Below are positions 36,201 to 46,099 of a stretch of DNA of 64,000 nt, piece after piece (position 1 is the stretch's first letter; each line of letters begins with the position of its first letter). A model generated the notes under the pieces. It was not told where the DNA came from. It saw only the letters and a program-made list of their open reading frames with translations, and did not search any database. Source of the DNA: Ectobius pallidus (taxonomy: Eukaryota; Arthropoda; Insecta; Blattodea; Ectobiidae); assembly GCA_964059195.1 (NCBI GenBank), contig CAXKWD010000005.1, positions 153,293,265 to 153,357,264 on the forward strand. The letters run 5' to 3'. Both the position numbers and the translations under genes were made by a program.

Positions 36201-36351
36201 TGCCAACAAATGGCGCAGGCTGCAAGTAAGGGATGCACCTCTTCTTGAAGTGATTGTGAGTCCATGTCCCCCATATGAAGATCACAACTATTATGGTCAC
36301 CGCAAGGATGACCCAGTCCCAAACCGACCACGTCAAGTCCATGAAAATCAT
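24216..36351 (-). CDS. Cytochrome P450, CYP9-like (CYP3 clan), 7 exons
   Basis: Coding exons: 36351-35952, 35194-35036, 33109-32904, 29719-29518, 27295-27071, 26714-26460 and 24415-24216. All have GT..AG ends and compatible phases, giving 548 residues with no break. A hydrophobic N-terminal anchor (about 11-28) indicates an ER-membrane monooxygenase. Motifs: WKDMR (C-helix, 137-141), I-helix AGYEQIS (340-346), ETLR (K-helix, 398-401), DPERF (449-453), and the heme loop PFGTGPRSC with axial Cys481, followed by IGNRFAL. Sequence around LFHLRGQQWKDMRS and REKEGIVRSDLIQLL is CYP9-like; such enzymes typically oxidise hydrophobic xenobiotics, but the substrate here is unknown. The usual I-helix Thr is Gln344. 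I chose ATG 36351 (A at -3); ATG 36342 would remove three residues. A possible acceptor at 36366 implies an upstream 5' UTR exon. The introns carry many transposons. Confidence 0.93.
28435..28900 (-). pseudogene. Jockey/I-type LINE RNase H and C-terminal fragment
   Basis: Minus strand encodes RAWVLGHAGVCGNEM, an RNase H-like W(V/I)PGH.G..GNE motif, then GLMTGHGKLKKHLHRMGL and CRKCGAEEEMASHLIFQC, a CCHC-like terminal motif common in Jockey/R1/I-type LINE ORF2. It lies in P450 intron 4, in the same orientation as the gene. It is 5'-truncated, so non-functional. Confidence 0.72.
29140..29395 (+). repeat. Interspersed repeat family A, partial copy
   Basis: Contains TCAATCTTCGTGTCACATCC, GAAGATATCTAA, CACCTCAAAACGTG and a closing CTATCTATAATACCTACAG. 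These match the right portion of 90-655 and the reversed copy near 60 kb. It lies in P450 intron 4. Confidence 0.55.
30529..32578. mobile_element. hAT-type element (CAGTAGCGG ends), 2.05 kb
   Basis: Ends CAGTAGCGGCTCGT and (reverse) CAGTAGCGGCTATTC are flanked by an exact 8-bp TSD TACTGTAT at 30521-30528 and 32579-32586. It contains GC-richer sequence at 31440-31860 and a possible nested TIR piece (31641-32292). No transposase is recognisable. The ends resemble the 15612 element (CAGTGGCGA). Confidence 0.85.
31641..32292. repeat. Nested inverted-repeat element inside the hAT
   Basis: AGGAGAGTTCTTTAA at the left is mirrored by TTAAGAACTCTCCT at the right. AATCCATCGG and GCGCATTTTC words also recur near both ends in opposite order. 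No TSD was resolved, so this is a tentative MITE. Confidence 0.4.
34380..34790 (-). pseudogene. LINE RNase H-domain fragment
   Basis: Minus strand reads ALLSNSDTSCMRTITCRQKL, then VVSSHLRVKGNEKVDDLTKQ, recalling the W(V/I)..H....GNE.AD.LAK block of LINE-encoded RNase H. Key residues are altered (no WVPGH). It is dead and lies in P450 intron 2. Confidence 0.5.
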
Positions 36352-36372
36352 TATGGTCAGAAATCCTGTCAA

Positions 36373-37048
36373 CAGTGAAGTAAGGAATCAGTAGGGTTCC
36401 TATTTTACGGTGAACAAAAATGTTAAATTTCGGTACAAAATTTGAGTAAATTTCGGTGATATTTCGCATAAAAGCATTAACAAAAATATAAAATATATAA
36501 AAAAATTAAAATGATTAGTTATTGAGGTGAATGATAAATACCCTTCATTTTGGGTTACGGTCTGAATAATTCATGAGGCAGAAATCTTAATACAATTTAG
36601 ATGTTACTTCTTTTACGGCTCATGGGGTGCAAAATATTGCATACTTCTGCAAAAGATATAAAATTGCCTTGGATTTTACGACTTTCATAAAGTGGATTTT
36701 AACAATATTTTCTTACGTGCTACACTTGTCTGTAATATAGATAAATTGTTATAACAGTCTCCTTGGCCTACTTATATCGATAGACATTGAGAATATAAAT
36801 TATAGGGCACCAAAATACTTAGATTTATGCTGAAATAAAATATGTAATAAATTAACTTTCTTAAATGCATAAGGTCTGTACTATAACAAAAATGAATTTA
36901 CAAGAACATCTCTATTATATCAGATTATTTTAATTTCATTTGAAAAATAAGTACCCTACTTTTCAGTTCTTCACAACTCTAGATCACTGTCACACCTGCT
37001 AATTCAACATTAATAAAATAAAATAAAATAAAATAAAATGTTTAAGTA
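36373..37048. other. Upstream flank of the first P450 coding exon
   Basis: AT-rich. On the minus strand CTTCACTGTTGACAG (ending 36366) looks like a splice acceptor, so this may be the 3' part of a 5' UTR intron rather than a promoter. No TATA/Inr pair is convincing. Confidence 0.35.
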
Positions 37049-37232
37049 ATACCATCAGTCAACGCCTTTATTTTATACCGCCTAGGCCTTTCGACACTCT
37101 TGAGTCATCTTCAGGCATATTGTTATGTTGGTGTAGATGCAGTAATGATTACGCCAGCATGTCCTAAAGAAGACACAAGAGTGTTAAAAGGCCTAGGCGG
37201 ATAAAGTAAAGGTGTTGAGCTGATGATATTAA
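37049..37232. repeat. Imperfect inverted repeat, about 65-bp arms
   Basis: CCGCCTAGGCCTTTCGACAC (37078 on) is mirrored by GTGTTAAAAGGCCTAGGCGG (to 37200), with homology reaching CATCAG at the outer ends. The loop is about 55 bp. It is probably a small fold-back MITE. Confidence 0.7.
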
Positions 37233-38308
37233 TTATACCGGTACATTTTATTTTCTTTTATTGAGTTCAACGTTAATATAACATTTGTATTTTGACACTA
37301 ACATTTACCTGCTTTTTTGAACAAATATGTACATACTATATTGATTTTCTGTAGATAAATGTATAATTTAAGACAACTTAAAAAAAAATCCCTTCTAAGA
37401 CTTGAGATTTTCCTTGAACATTTCGCGAATACATAATTATTTAAACCTAAAAGTCTTTGAAATGAAAAAAAAACCACATTATCAGTGATAATAACCAAAA
37501 TTCGTGAATTCTTCACTCACGAAAGCTAGGCAGCAGTAAGTATCGGTGGATCCTTGATCCCTGCTATAGTTGAATAACATTATGAATTACTAGCTGTTGC
37601 CGGCAGAGAAAAAAAAGCGGACCGACTAAAATATCTAAGTTGCCGATATGAGCCACATGATAGGAGGGAATGTATTGAAATTTGTTCTATTGTCGATAAC
37701 TGCTTGAATTGATTTATTTACGTATCACAAGGCTCTGAAATCAGCTACAAGAGTCGGTCCGCTTTTTTTCCCCCTACCTGTACAGTTTCATTGGTTTCGG
37801 TTCGGCGAAAATGAATGAATCAGTCAGGACATGTTATTTTATGCATATAGATTATCACGTTTCTCAAACCGTTTTAAGCGGAGACCACTTTTATTAGCTA
37901 AAAGTGTGGATACTCCATTATAAATCACCACTTAGAGCTTGAGAAGCCCTGTAATAGAAACATCAGCTGCCAATGTGTAGCAAGCAATTTTGAACTACAT
38001 ATTTCCTAGTAGACGCGCCTGTAGCTAAGGGGAATGGGAATTCGCACTGCCCACACATGTACGATGAGTAACCGCCGCGTTTTTTGCGACATAAGCGTTG
38101 ATGGAGTTATGTGCTCTGAATCTATTCCAGCACATTGCTAATCTCGTTGGCAACCATTTTTTACCCTTCATTTCCGCTGTAATCCATGTTGCATTTGTAC
38201 TTTTGCCTCTTTAGTATAGCCTAGGCTTTTACCAGATGTAACAAATAAAAAAACTGGAATTTTCTCTGAAAAGCCTAATTTTACACACAAAAAACCGGAC
38301 ATGACATT
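37233..38308. other. No recognisable gene
   Basis: Contains two near-complementary patches, GAGAAAAAAAAGCGGACCGAC (about 37606-37625) and GAGTCGGTCCGCTTTTTTTC (about 37751-37770). These look like the ends of a small TIR element of about 165 bp. Otherwise nothing is recognised. Confidence 0.4.
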
Positions 38309-38312
38309 AATT

Positions 38313-38561
38313 CTAGCATGATAGGGAAGAAGCGAATAAGCCAAAATACCAAAGTTTTAGGACAGACAAATAACAATTTATTTCCACGGCATTGTTACAC
38401 AGCCCACCCAGATATTTCTATATAGTATAAGGTTCTGTGTAAACATATCTGGTGACTGAACTAAATAGTGTAACAATGCTGTGGAAATAAATTCTTTTTT
38501 TTTTTTGTCTTTGCTGAAACTTTGGTATTTTGACTTATTCGCTTTTTCCCTATCACTCTAG
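38313..38561. mobile_element. MITE with about 85-bp TIRs
   Basis: Ends CTAGCATGATAGGGAA and (reverse) CTAGAGTGATAGGGAA, with complementarity through GCGAATAAG, AAAATACCAAAG and CACGGCATTGTTACAC. The loop is about 75 bp. AATT flanks both sides and could be a 4-bp TSD. The class is not assigned. Confidence 0.75.
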
Positions 38562-38861
38562 AATTTTAAAATGCATATAAAATGAATGTAAAATATTAAA
38601 AGTAATGTGTAAGTCATTAGAATTTAAACTAGGCTTTTAGAAATAATATCAAGTGATATTTATCTATACACTGTGGTAGATCATGAATACGCCTGTTGTT
38701 GGTACTGCTCTGATGACCAATTTCAAATTTTCTGAAAATTTGTACTTGTTTTACTACTTCTACCAACCTTCGACACCTTAAAATAACTGAAGATTGGCCA
38801 ATATTAAAAGGATACGGTAACTCAAACACTTAACTAATAAATCTTATGTGGAACTCACATA

Positions 38862-39510
38862 ACTTCCTCTGCCCAAATAAAAGTTTGCACCTTAGTAGTA
38901 TTATGTAATATGACATTCTCTTCATGTAAATTGGATTAAATAAATGAAGAGAATGTCGTTACTACATCGTACCTCATCCCCGAAGGATACAAAACGGTAA
39001 AATCCAAATAAAATCTGATTAATGCACTCACGCAACTTTCTTGACTCTAAACGTGGCCAATACCTCTTTCTCACTTCACATTCCGATATAAAATAAGAGC
39101 AAAGAGCGCGTATTTAGTTTCTTCAACCTGATGCAAAGCTTTATTATTCACCAGGCAAGACTTGAGATTCTACAAACAGCGGGTGGCTTATAACTATCCT
39201 ACAGAGAATTTTTTTCCGAAAAAATGTTTCAAATAAAAGTTTTAGTTCTTAGTATAAGCAACTCGCGTACAAAATTTAAACGAAATCCCTCAAAAGGTAC
39301 CTAACCCAATTATATGTATCTAACCCTAACCCAAATATTGTTTTCGTACGATTATCCGTTCTGGAGCTAGGTGGTTCACATACACATACAGACACTCAGA
39401 CATATTTATGAAAATAGTATGTTTTTATTCAGGGGAGGTCAAAATGTGTATTTGTGTTAAAAACTTAACTTCGCCGCACATTCCTGAAGTCAGTAAATCG
39501 TTCATTGAAT
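38862..39510 (+). repeat. Interspersed repeat family A, copy 2
   Basis: Starts ACTTCCTCTGCCCAAATAAA and contains CCCCGAAGGATAC, TGATGCAAAGCTTTAT and TTCACCAGGCAAG. It is the best preserved plus-strand copy. The reversed copy at 59978-60640 shows the same order and both ends. Confidence 0.6.
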
Positions 39511-39653
39511 TGAATAAAGAATCTTCAGATAAGTTATCCGCGGCCAAAACTATTCATAATATAAAACTTCAAATAAAACTATAAGTATTTTAAATTTTAT
39601 TAATTAGCTTTGTCACGGGCCGCACAGAAAGAGGTCGAGGGCTGCATCCGCCA

Positions 39654-40211
39654 AGGGTGTCCAGGAGGGACAAGACAGTCAAGAAAAAGGGGACATTCCC
39701 AAATTTTGGGGACGGATACATTTTTAGATGTAATTTTAAAAATACAAAAATTTTAACATTTACAAGTAGATTCCGGCCTTTTTGTCCGAGAGTAGGCTGA
39801 CTGAAGTAATACCATAGAAAATACATTTCACTCATCTCTGTTGAAATATTTTGTGGTTTGAAGACCCTTAATCCAAATGAAAACATACAAAAGTCGACAA
39901 ACTCTGGAATAATAATATAAGCATTGGACATTATGTAGCATAAATGTTATCACAAGAATAGCCACACACGCCACGCCACGGACAAAAGGTAACCCTAAGT
40001 CGAAAGGTACATCTCCAAATATGCCATAACCTGCTTCTTTGCACTTTTAAAGATAATACTGATGGCAAAGGTTAGTTTAAGTTGAAGCCAGATGGCAGGA
40101 CACTTGCGTATTGTGAAAATTCGTACCGATGACAATAACATGAAAATTCGAACAAATGACGTCCCGCACGGCACATTTGTTTCTTTAAAATGCGCGGTTG
40201 GTCACCCTACG
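39654..40211. mobile_element. Probable hAT-type MITE (AGGGTGNCC ends)
   Basis: Left end AGGGTGTCCAGGAGGGAC and reversed right end near 40207 AGGGTGACCAACCGCGC are similar. ATCCGCCA occurs at 39646-39653 and 40212-40219 as a possible 8-bp TSD. The right end carries three extra bases, so the boundary is provisional. Confidence 0.6.
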
Positions 40212-40229
40212 ATCCGCCAATTCGCCATC

Positions 40230-41570
40230 CCTGACATACTTACTTAACTTAATCAATGGCAATAGACAATTCCTAAGCAAGCTAAAGGAACATTATCTAT
40301 TTTATGGAACCCAAAGGTTCATTGCCGCGTTTATCTGATCCCGCCATTCAACCCTATTCTGTGCTAACTCCAACCATCCCTCTCAAATTCTACTTCTCTT
40401 AAATATATCCTAATATTGTCCTCCCACCTACGTCTAGGTCTTTCAAATGGTATTTTCCCTTCTGGTCTCCCAGTCAATATTTTTTAGATATGTCTTTCTT
40501 CTAACATGCGTGCAACATGTCCAGCCCATTTCATCCTCCGTGATTTAATTACCCTTATTATATCCGGTGAGAGTACAGGTTATGAAGCTCATCGTTATGC
40601 AGTTTTCTCAAGTCCCCATTTTCATTTCTCTCAGGCCCAAATATTTTCCTAAGCACCCTGTTTTCAAATAGTCTCAGATTATGTTCTTTCCGAAGAGTAA
40701 GCGGCCATGTCTCACATCCGTATAATACAACCGGCAGGATAATTGTCATAGGTAATCCCACGAGAGTTGACGAGTTTATCGATAGATTCGCGACTGATGC
40801 AACTCGTCAACTCGAGTTGGATTTATTAAGACTATTCAATGAATAAAAATCCACCAGATTACCAGATTATACAAATAATAATAACTTTCGTGCTTTGTTC
40901 TACAAAAAAAAAAAAAAAAACTAACAGCTGCGAGATCACGGCATAGCCTACTATGAATCAACAGTCCATGAATTGATCAGTGCTATCACCAGTGCATATA
41001 AAACATAGTTAACTTCATTCAATTAAGCTAAAAGCAGAACAGAATAAACGCACACGAACTGGCTGGCACAGAATCGAAATTGTGTTGTTAATCAATGTAC
41101 ATTTCTATTATTTCAATTTCCAAACAAATTATGTTGTATGAAATAATCTGTTTTCGTGCCGCTTAGTGGCACCATCTGACTATTAATCACTGCACACTGA
41201 TACTTGCGTCTCCAGTAACGACCAGACCATTTTACCCGATAAAATGCCATCCTCGCGATTCCTACAAGAATATTGTAAGATAAACGGCCGTGATTGGTCT
41301 ATATCCGAGGAATTGCTAAACGTTATTGGTCAATATCAAACACGCGGCGTATGAGTTGAATAGTCTTATAAATTTTTATTTTTAGATTTCTGGAGAGAAG
41401 ACGAGAAGATAAGAGTTTCTGACTTCACAAAAGCAGACATTTCCTGATTTGAGTCTACACTTAACTTCTGTCTGTAATTATTGCTCCCAGATATCCGAAT
41501 TTCTCCACTCGTTCGAACGATTTACCGGCTAATCTAGTATTTATCCCTGACATAAAGGAACAAGAAATGT
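40230..41570 (-). pseudogene. RTE-like LINE 3' fragment, interrupted
   Basis: 40230-40750 encodes on the minus strand ILPVVLYGCETWPLTLRKEH, then NLRLFENRVLRKIFGPERNE and NGDLRKLHNDELHNLY. 41378-41570 carries the preceding part of the same element, matching 42770-42910 (TCGAACGATTTACCGGC on plus). About 627 bp of foreign sequence (40751-41377) lies between them. It is a non-functional copy. Confidence 0.7.
40751..41377. mobile_element. Insert within the RTE-like LINE copy
   Basis: The insert starts with a perfect 13-bp stem (GAGTTGACGAGTT and AACTCGTCAACTC, about 40764-40814). AGACTATTCAA near 40830 is mirrored by TTGAATAGTCT near 41357. It contains a long A-run near 40903-40920. It looks like a fold-back or TIR element; no TSD was resolved. 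Confidence 0.5.
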
Positions 41571-41696
41571 TATCCATTCGCTCTTTGCCATAGTTTCATA
41601 TTTTTTTAAAGGGCAGAGATCAGAGTCGCTAGCTCTTAACAGATTGATTTGCTTAAAAAGTAACATTTTCTAATGGAAGAGTACAGCTGCACTTAC

Positions 41697-41884
41697 CTTA
41701 CTGTATCCCCGCTGGAAAGGGAATCTCACTCCACTGTCGCCACAAGCCACAATTCTGTGTTAACTTCTCCAGAAATCATCCAGCTCCCCTCCGCGACCAA
41801 AATAAAACCCTCAGTGGAGACGAAGACTCCCGCCGAGATGCAACGAACATCCACGATCTGATTCCAGCTGTCAGTATGAGAGAA
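41697..41884 (-). other. Candidate noncoding exon upstream of the P450
   Basis: On the minus strand a strong acceptor (CTTTTCTTCTTTACAG, ending 41885) and a consensus donor (AAG|GTAAGT at 41697) bound a 188-bp segment of higher GC than its surroundings. One frame is open for about 50 residues and then stops before the donor, so it does not continue as coding sequence. It could be a 5' UTR exon spliced to the acceptor at 36366 of the P450. Inference only. Confidence 0.35.
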
Positions 41885-42765
41885 CTGTAAAGAAGAAAAG
41901 AAAAGAAGAAAAAAAATCCCTTTAGGCAAGCCTACAGGCTGAGGTAGATTTCGAAGTGCTTTTGGTTTAATTTACTGTCGTTGCGTAGCACTCTTCTTCT
42001 TTAGCCTTGGCATGACAAACCTGCAATATTAACTGCAAAAAAGAGGAAAGAGCACTTTTTCAAACATGCAAATCTCGGCTTATATGAGAACTATCAAGAA
42101 GCTAGTTATTGATTTGTAGAGTAACTTACTCATCAAGAGCTTTTCAACGATAGGCCTACCCCATAAGACATAGTTTAAAAAATTTCGAATTTCCATCCCC
42201 CACCCCCACCCCACTCGTACCCCCAAAACCACCGAATCGTTGGTGCCACTGTGAACTCCATAGGGAGTACTCTAATTTATTCAAACAAAGTTTCCCTCTA
42301 TACTTCATAGGGGCCAAGATATAAATGTTTTAAAATTTCAACCCCCTCCCCCGACCACCCCCTTTGGCCAATTTTGCTCATTAACGAACTTGTCCGAACT
42401 ATTGGGCCTAGAAATAACATAATAAAATTTGGTTCAAATATCTTCAAAATTACGGCCGCTAGCGTGTAAAGATATAAATAAATACATATATATAACTTAT
42501 ATATATATCTCACAAAACATTTTTTGAACGGGCGGTGGTTTCGTACTTAGGGAGGCATGAAACGTAAAGATATGAAAGAAATTTTCGAATGTCATGACAT
42601 GGTATCGATTGCAATAGGTAGATTTCCCCTAAAAACTTGAAATTTTTTTCATGCATAAGCTCATTTTAACTTACTTAGAACTTCTTTTCAGGTTCCTTGA
42701 GTTCAGAATTTTAAATTCAGAAAAAAAAAACCGTGTGTTTCTGATAAATGTTAGAATAGCCGGTA
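41885..42765. other. No recognisable gene
   Basis: AT-rich with C-rich patches (CCACCCCCACCCCACTC, about 42200; CCCCTCCCCCGACCACCCCC, about 42343) and a (TA)n-like stretch near 42487-42508. Nothing coding was recognised. Confidence 0.35.
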
Positions 42766-42769
42766 AATC

Positions 42770-43060
42770 GTTCGAACAAGTGGAGAAATTCATAAATCTG
42801 GGAGCAATAATTACAGACACAAATTAAGGCAGAAGTTAAGTTAGACTCGAATCAGGAAATGCTTATTTTTATGCAGTTCAGAAACTCTTATCATCTCGTC
42901 TTCTGTCTAGAAATCTAAGAATATTTAAAAGACAATTATCCTGCCGGTTGTATTATATGGATGTGAGACATGGCCGCTTACTCTTCGGAAAGAACATTAC
43001 ATGAGAGTATTTGAAAACAGGGTGCTTAGGAAAATATTTGGGCCTAAGAGAGATGATCAG
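42770..43060 (+). pseudogene. RTE-like LINE fragment, plus strand
   Basis: Plus strand encodes RQLSCRLYYMDVRHGRLLFG-type frames with an intact MRVFENRVLRKIFGPKRDDQ at 43001 on. DNA matches the minus-strand copies at 1640, 21150 and 40230. It is cut off at about 43060. Confidence 0.7.
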
Positions 43061-43166
43061 CTGAAAAAATCACGATTTTGGCACTTAGACCCCTATAAAA
43101 ATAAACGCTTCAATTATCGTATGTGTTTTCCCATTCAGAGGAACTTGGAGCGATGGCGTGATGGAG

Positions 43167-44056
43167 AGAGAGAGAGAGAGAGAGAGATTCAGAGTAAATT
43201 CCCTGGTAGGGATATCCACCTGTCGAGGCCGCCTCGCGATTCACGCATAGCCCATGTGACACGGAGATTAAGGATGGGCGTTTTGGGGAGGGTAGGAACC
43301 GTTCGGTGGACCCAGCACCACCTAGGCCTCCCCGCCCTCTAGGTCGGGAGCATCGCCGTAGTAACGCCACCGACGTCCAGTCATGGCAGGGATCGTTGGA
43401 CTATGCCTCCCCCTGCTATGGTACCGGTCACGCACACACGACGACCCCCCTCCTCGTACCCTGAGTACGGGAACCACTGCCACGTCGAATCCAACACCAA
43501 GCACGGTAAAATCTGGGCCCCGGTCGGGCGCCTCCGAAGAGAACGACCCCTAAGGGAACCCAGACCGGCTCAATACCGTCCCGACTACTGTTTCAGCAAC
43601 AGTCGACTAGGCCATTGCTCCGTCTGCAAAAACGGGGAAACACCACTTGTAGGTGGAGATGACCCTTTGACGGCTAGAGGCTAAGTGGCGACGCAACCTG
43701 CCCGCCATAACATCGCTTAGCACGCCCATCCGAATCCTAGATGCCCCAGTACGCATCACCCTCACTGGTACTTCAGTCTACAAAGGGGGTCCCGCCCGTT
43801 ACCCCGAAAACCGGGGATAAGGCTAAAGTACACCCCTCCACCACCATGTCCCTGAAGTACGACACATGGCGCCCCTAACTGTCCGGGAAGGAGTATTCAC
43901 GTAAACGCTTATTCCTCCTCCCCCCACACCATCACAGTGTGGGGCCTGCATTCGCAACTTACAGGACCCGCCCGATAGCCTAAGAGGAGGCGACTCTGTG
44001 TCATCCCAGAGCCCTGGTCACCGGGGCACCCAGCCCCCGGGTCATCCCAGCACGGG
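43167..44056 (-). mobile_element. GC-rich retroinsert with 15-bp TSD
   Basis: 890 bp of clearly higher GC than the host sequence, flanked by the exact 15-bp repeat GATGGCGTGATGGAG (43152-43166 and 44057-44071). Next to the left TSD is a (GA)n run, which is a (TC)n tail if the insert is read on the minus strand. A long TSD and a simple-repeat tail are features of target-primed reverse transcription. Short frames occur in several phases but I recognise no domain. Probably a LINE fragment or a large SINE. Confidence 0.7.
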
Positions 44057-44097
44057 GATGGCGTGATGGAGCGGAACTTTGGATTTTCAACCAGTTT

Positions 44098-44400
44098 GTT
44101 GGAAGCGGAAGTGTAGAGGTAGCCTCTAGATCCAAAGGTCGTGGGATCAAACCCGGCCGCGGTCGATGGTTTTTTCAGGACGTAAAAATCCTGGGCAAGG
44201 AGTTCTCAGGTAGAGACTTTAAGCTGGAGGCCCGTGTCATAGATTTACGGCACGAAGAAAACCTCCAAGTCTAAATTAGAGCCTCTGAAAAGAAATCTCT
44301 GCCCTTTTCAGTCCAAGTAATGGCTTAGTTTCCGGAGGGAGTTGGGAGGCGATGGGCTTACCACCTGTCCCTCTGCCATCTCTCGGAAAATAAGCATAAC
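44098..44400 (+). mobile_element. tRNA-like SINE, type 4
   Basis: GTAGAGGTAGCCTCTAGATC followed by GTCGTGGGATCAAACCCGG gives A/B-box-like spacing. A body of about 230 bp follows with CTCAGGTAGAGACTTTAAGC and CCACCTGTCCCTCTGCCATC. No TSD was found. Confidence 0.5.
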
Positions 44401-46095
44401 AAAATTAACATATGTGGCAGTAACCTCCACTTAGAGACCTTAAGGCCCCGATACTCTGGGGATATATAGGAATATAGAAAATAGGATAAGCTCTTCCCAA
44501 TTTAACAATTTCAGCAAATTATTCCATGTCTGTTGCTACAGAAACATAATTACATTTAATTGTCTGGTGAGATCAACAGGTATTCCTCGTTGCTGAGGAA
44601 ACAACATACAAAACTTATGAAGACCATGCGAAAAACTCGTAATATTTTAAATTTTAATAACATATTGTGTGAGATGGGGTGAAGATTGGCAAGATTCTTT
44701 ACAGCAAGGAGTCAGTAAGGATCTACCGATATAAATACACAACTAAATGAACATTTTTGGGAATTGGAAGTTCTTGAGTACACGAATATGCTGGCGACCT
44801 CTAGCACGCTGAATTAACATTGCACCATTCCAATACTGGACCATGTAAGTTATATAAAAAAATCTCCTTTTCTTTTAAACACAACAAGGAGGGGTATGGG
44901 TGAAAATTCTGGAACTACCATAAAAGTAAATGGTGTGAGATATCTTTCTCTACCGCAAGCATCTATCTTCTCGTCACACTCCGGTTTTACAATAGATTGT
45001 ATTTCAATCTCTTTCCATGCATTACATTAAGATATATATCATTATCATCATCATCATCATCACCTCTTGATTGTTGTGTCCGAGGTGGATAGCTTAACCA
45101 TTCATAATTGTTCTATAATGTAATTCTATTGTTTCTTTGCATGTTTAATGGTACCTACAGATTGCATAAGGGTGGCCATCTATATTTTATTCATTGTGAA
45201 TATTCATATTTTTCGCCCAAATACTTAAAATGTATTATTCAGTCTTAATGAGCTTGACAAGTAACGTAAAAATGGATGGACGGATTCACATCCGAAATCG
45301 TTAATGTACAATATGGAAACTCAGTGTTCCTTTTACCTGACCACGAGTAAATGGATGCTTAATTATTCATCTATTAGACTGACAATTTATATAGTATTAC
45401 ATTCTCTGTGAAGACTTGACCACACAAGGGTTTACCTGTCAGAATTCCCATGACCTAGCGAGAACCAAAGGATCATAAAAGTTATTGTTATTTTTGTGTC
45501 CCAAATACCAAAAGGTTTAGGAAAGAAAAACAGACACAGTATCTCAAAATCTTTCAGCAACTGGAAATCTGCATTCTGTTGAGCTAAGAGTTCTAGTTTT
45601 AAAGGGTTGGCTGTATCTGAAGATGAGATTAGAAATGCAGAGAAAGGGATGAGATTGAAAAAAAAGCAGATGACGTGTATTCTTAGGCTACCGAAGAGCC
45701 TTTAACTACTCAGAAAGTATTAATAGTTACTCTGAAATGAATAACCTTCTGCGTGAATTGGATTTCCCTGAAACACTTCACAGAAGCAAAATCTTGGGAG
45801 GGAAATTTTGGCCATGATCGTATGCCCTTAGGTTTACCCTCATTTTAACAATTGTGTTATGTAGCAATCGGCTCATGACTTTAAGTATTTCAGCTTGTAC
45901 AATGTACAAAATTTAGAATATATTGTAAATGAGCTAGTATTAAAAGAATATATGATATTAAACAGGTAAATTCAAAAGAGTGTATGATAGTGTGGGTCAT
46001 GGTATTTATTACTAATAAAGTTTGAACTTCTTTCCAATTGGAAGTTTATGGAGAGTCTAATTTTAGGTGAGTTGAATCTTTAATGTAAAATAATT
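44401..46095. other. No recognisable gene; (TCA)n
   Basis: A short (TCA)n run lies at about 45042-45062. The remainder is AT-rich and unannotated up to the satellite. Confidence 0.35.
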
Positions 46096-46099
46096 ACAG

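Noticed and set aside
35949..36372. P450 start at a TTG codon (36372)
   Set aside because: Eukaryotic initiation at TTG is unlikely. The segment before ATG 36351 looks like a splice acceptor followed by 5' UTR.
36098..36469. 123-residue minus-strand and 86-residue plus-strand frames over the first P450 exon
   Set aside because: Both are out-of-frame shadows of the P450 exon, whose own frame has family motifs and valid splice sites.
45042..45062. Possible CRISPR-like or regulated repeat at the (TCA)n run
   Set aside because: It is a simple microsatellite. CRISPR arrays are not expected in an insect genome, and there are no spacers.
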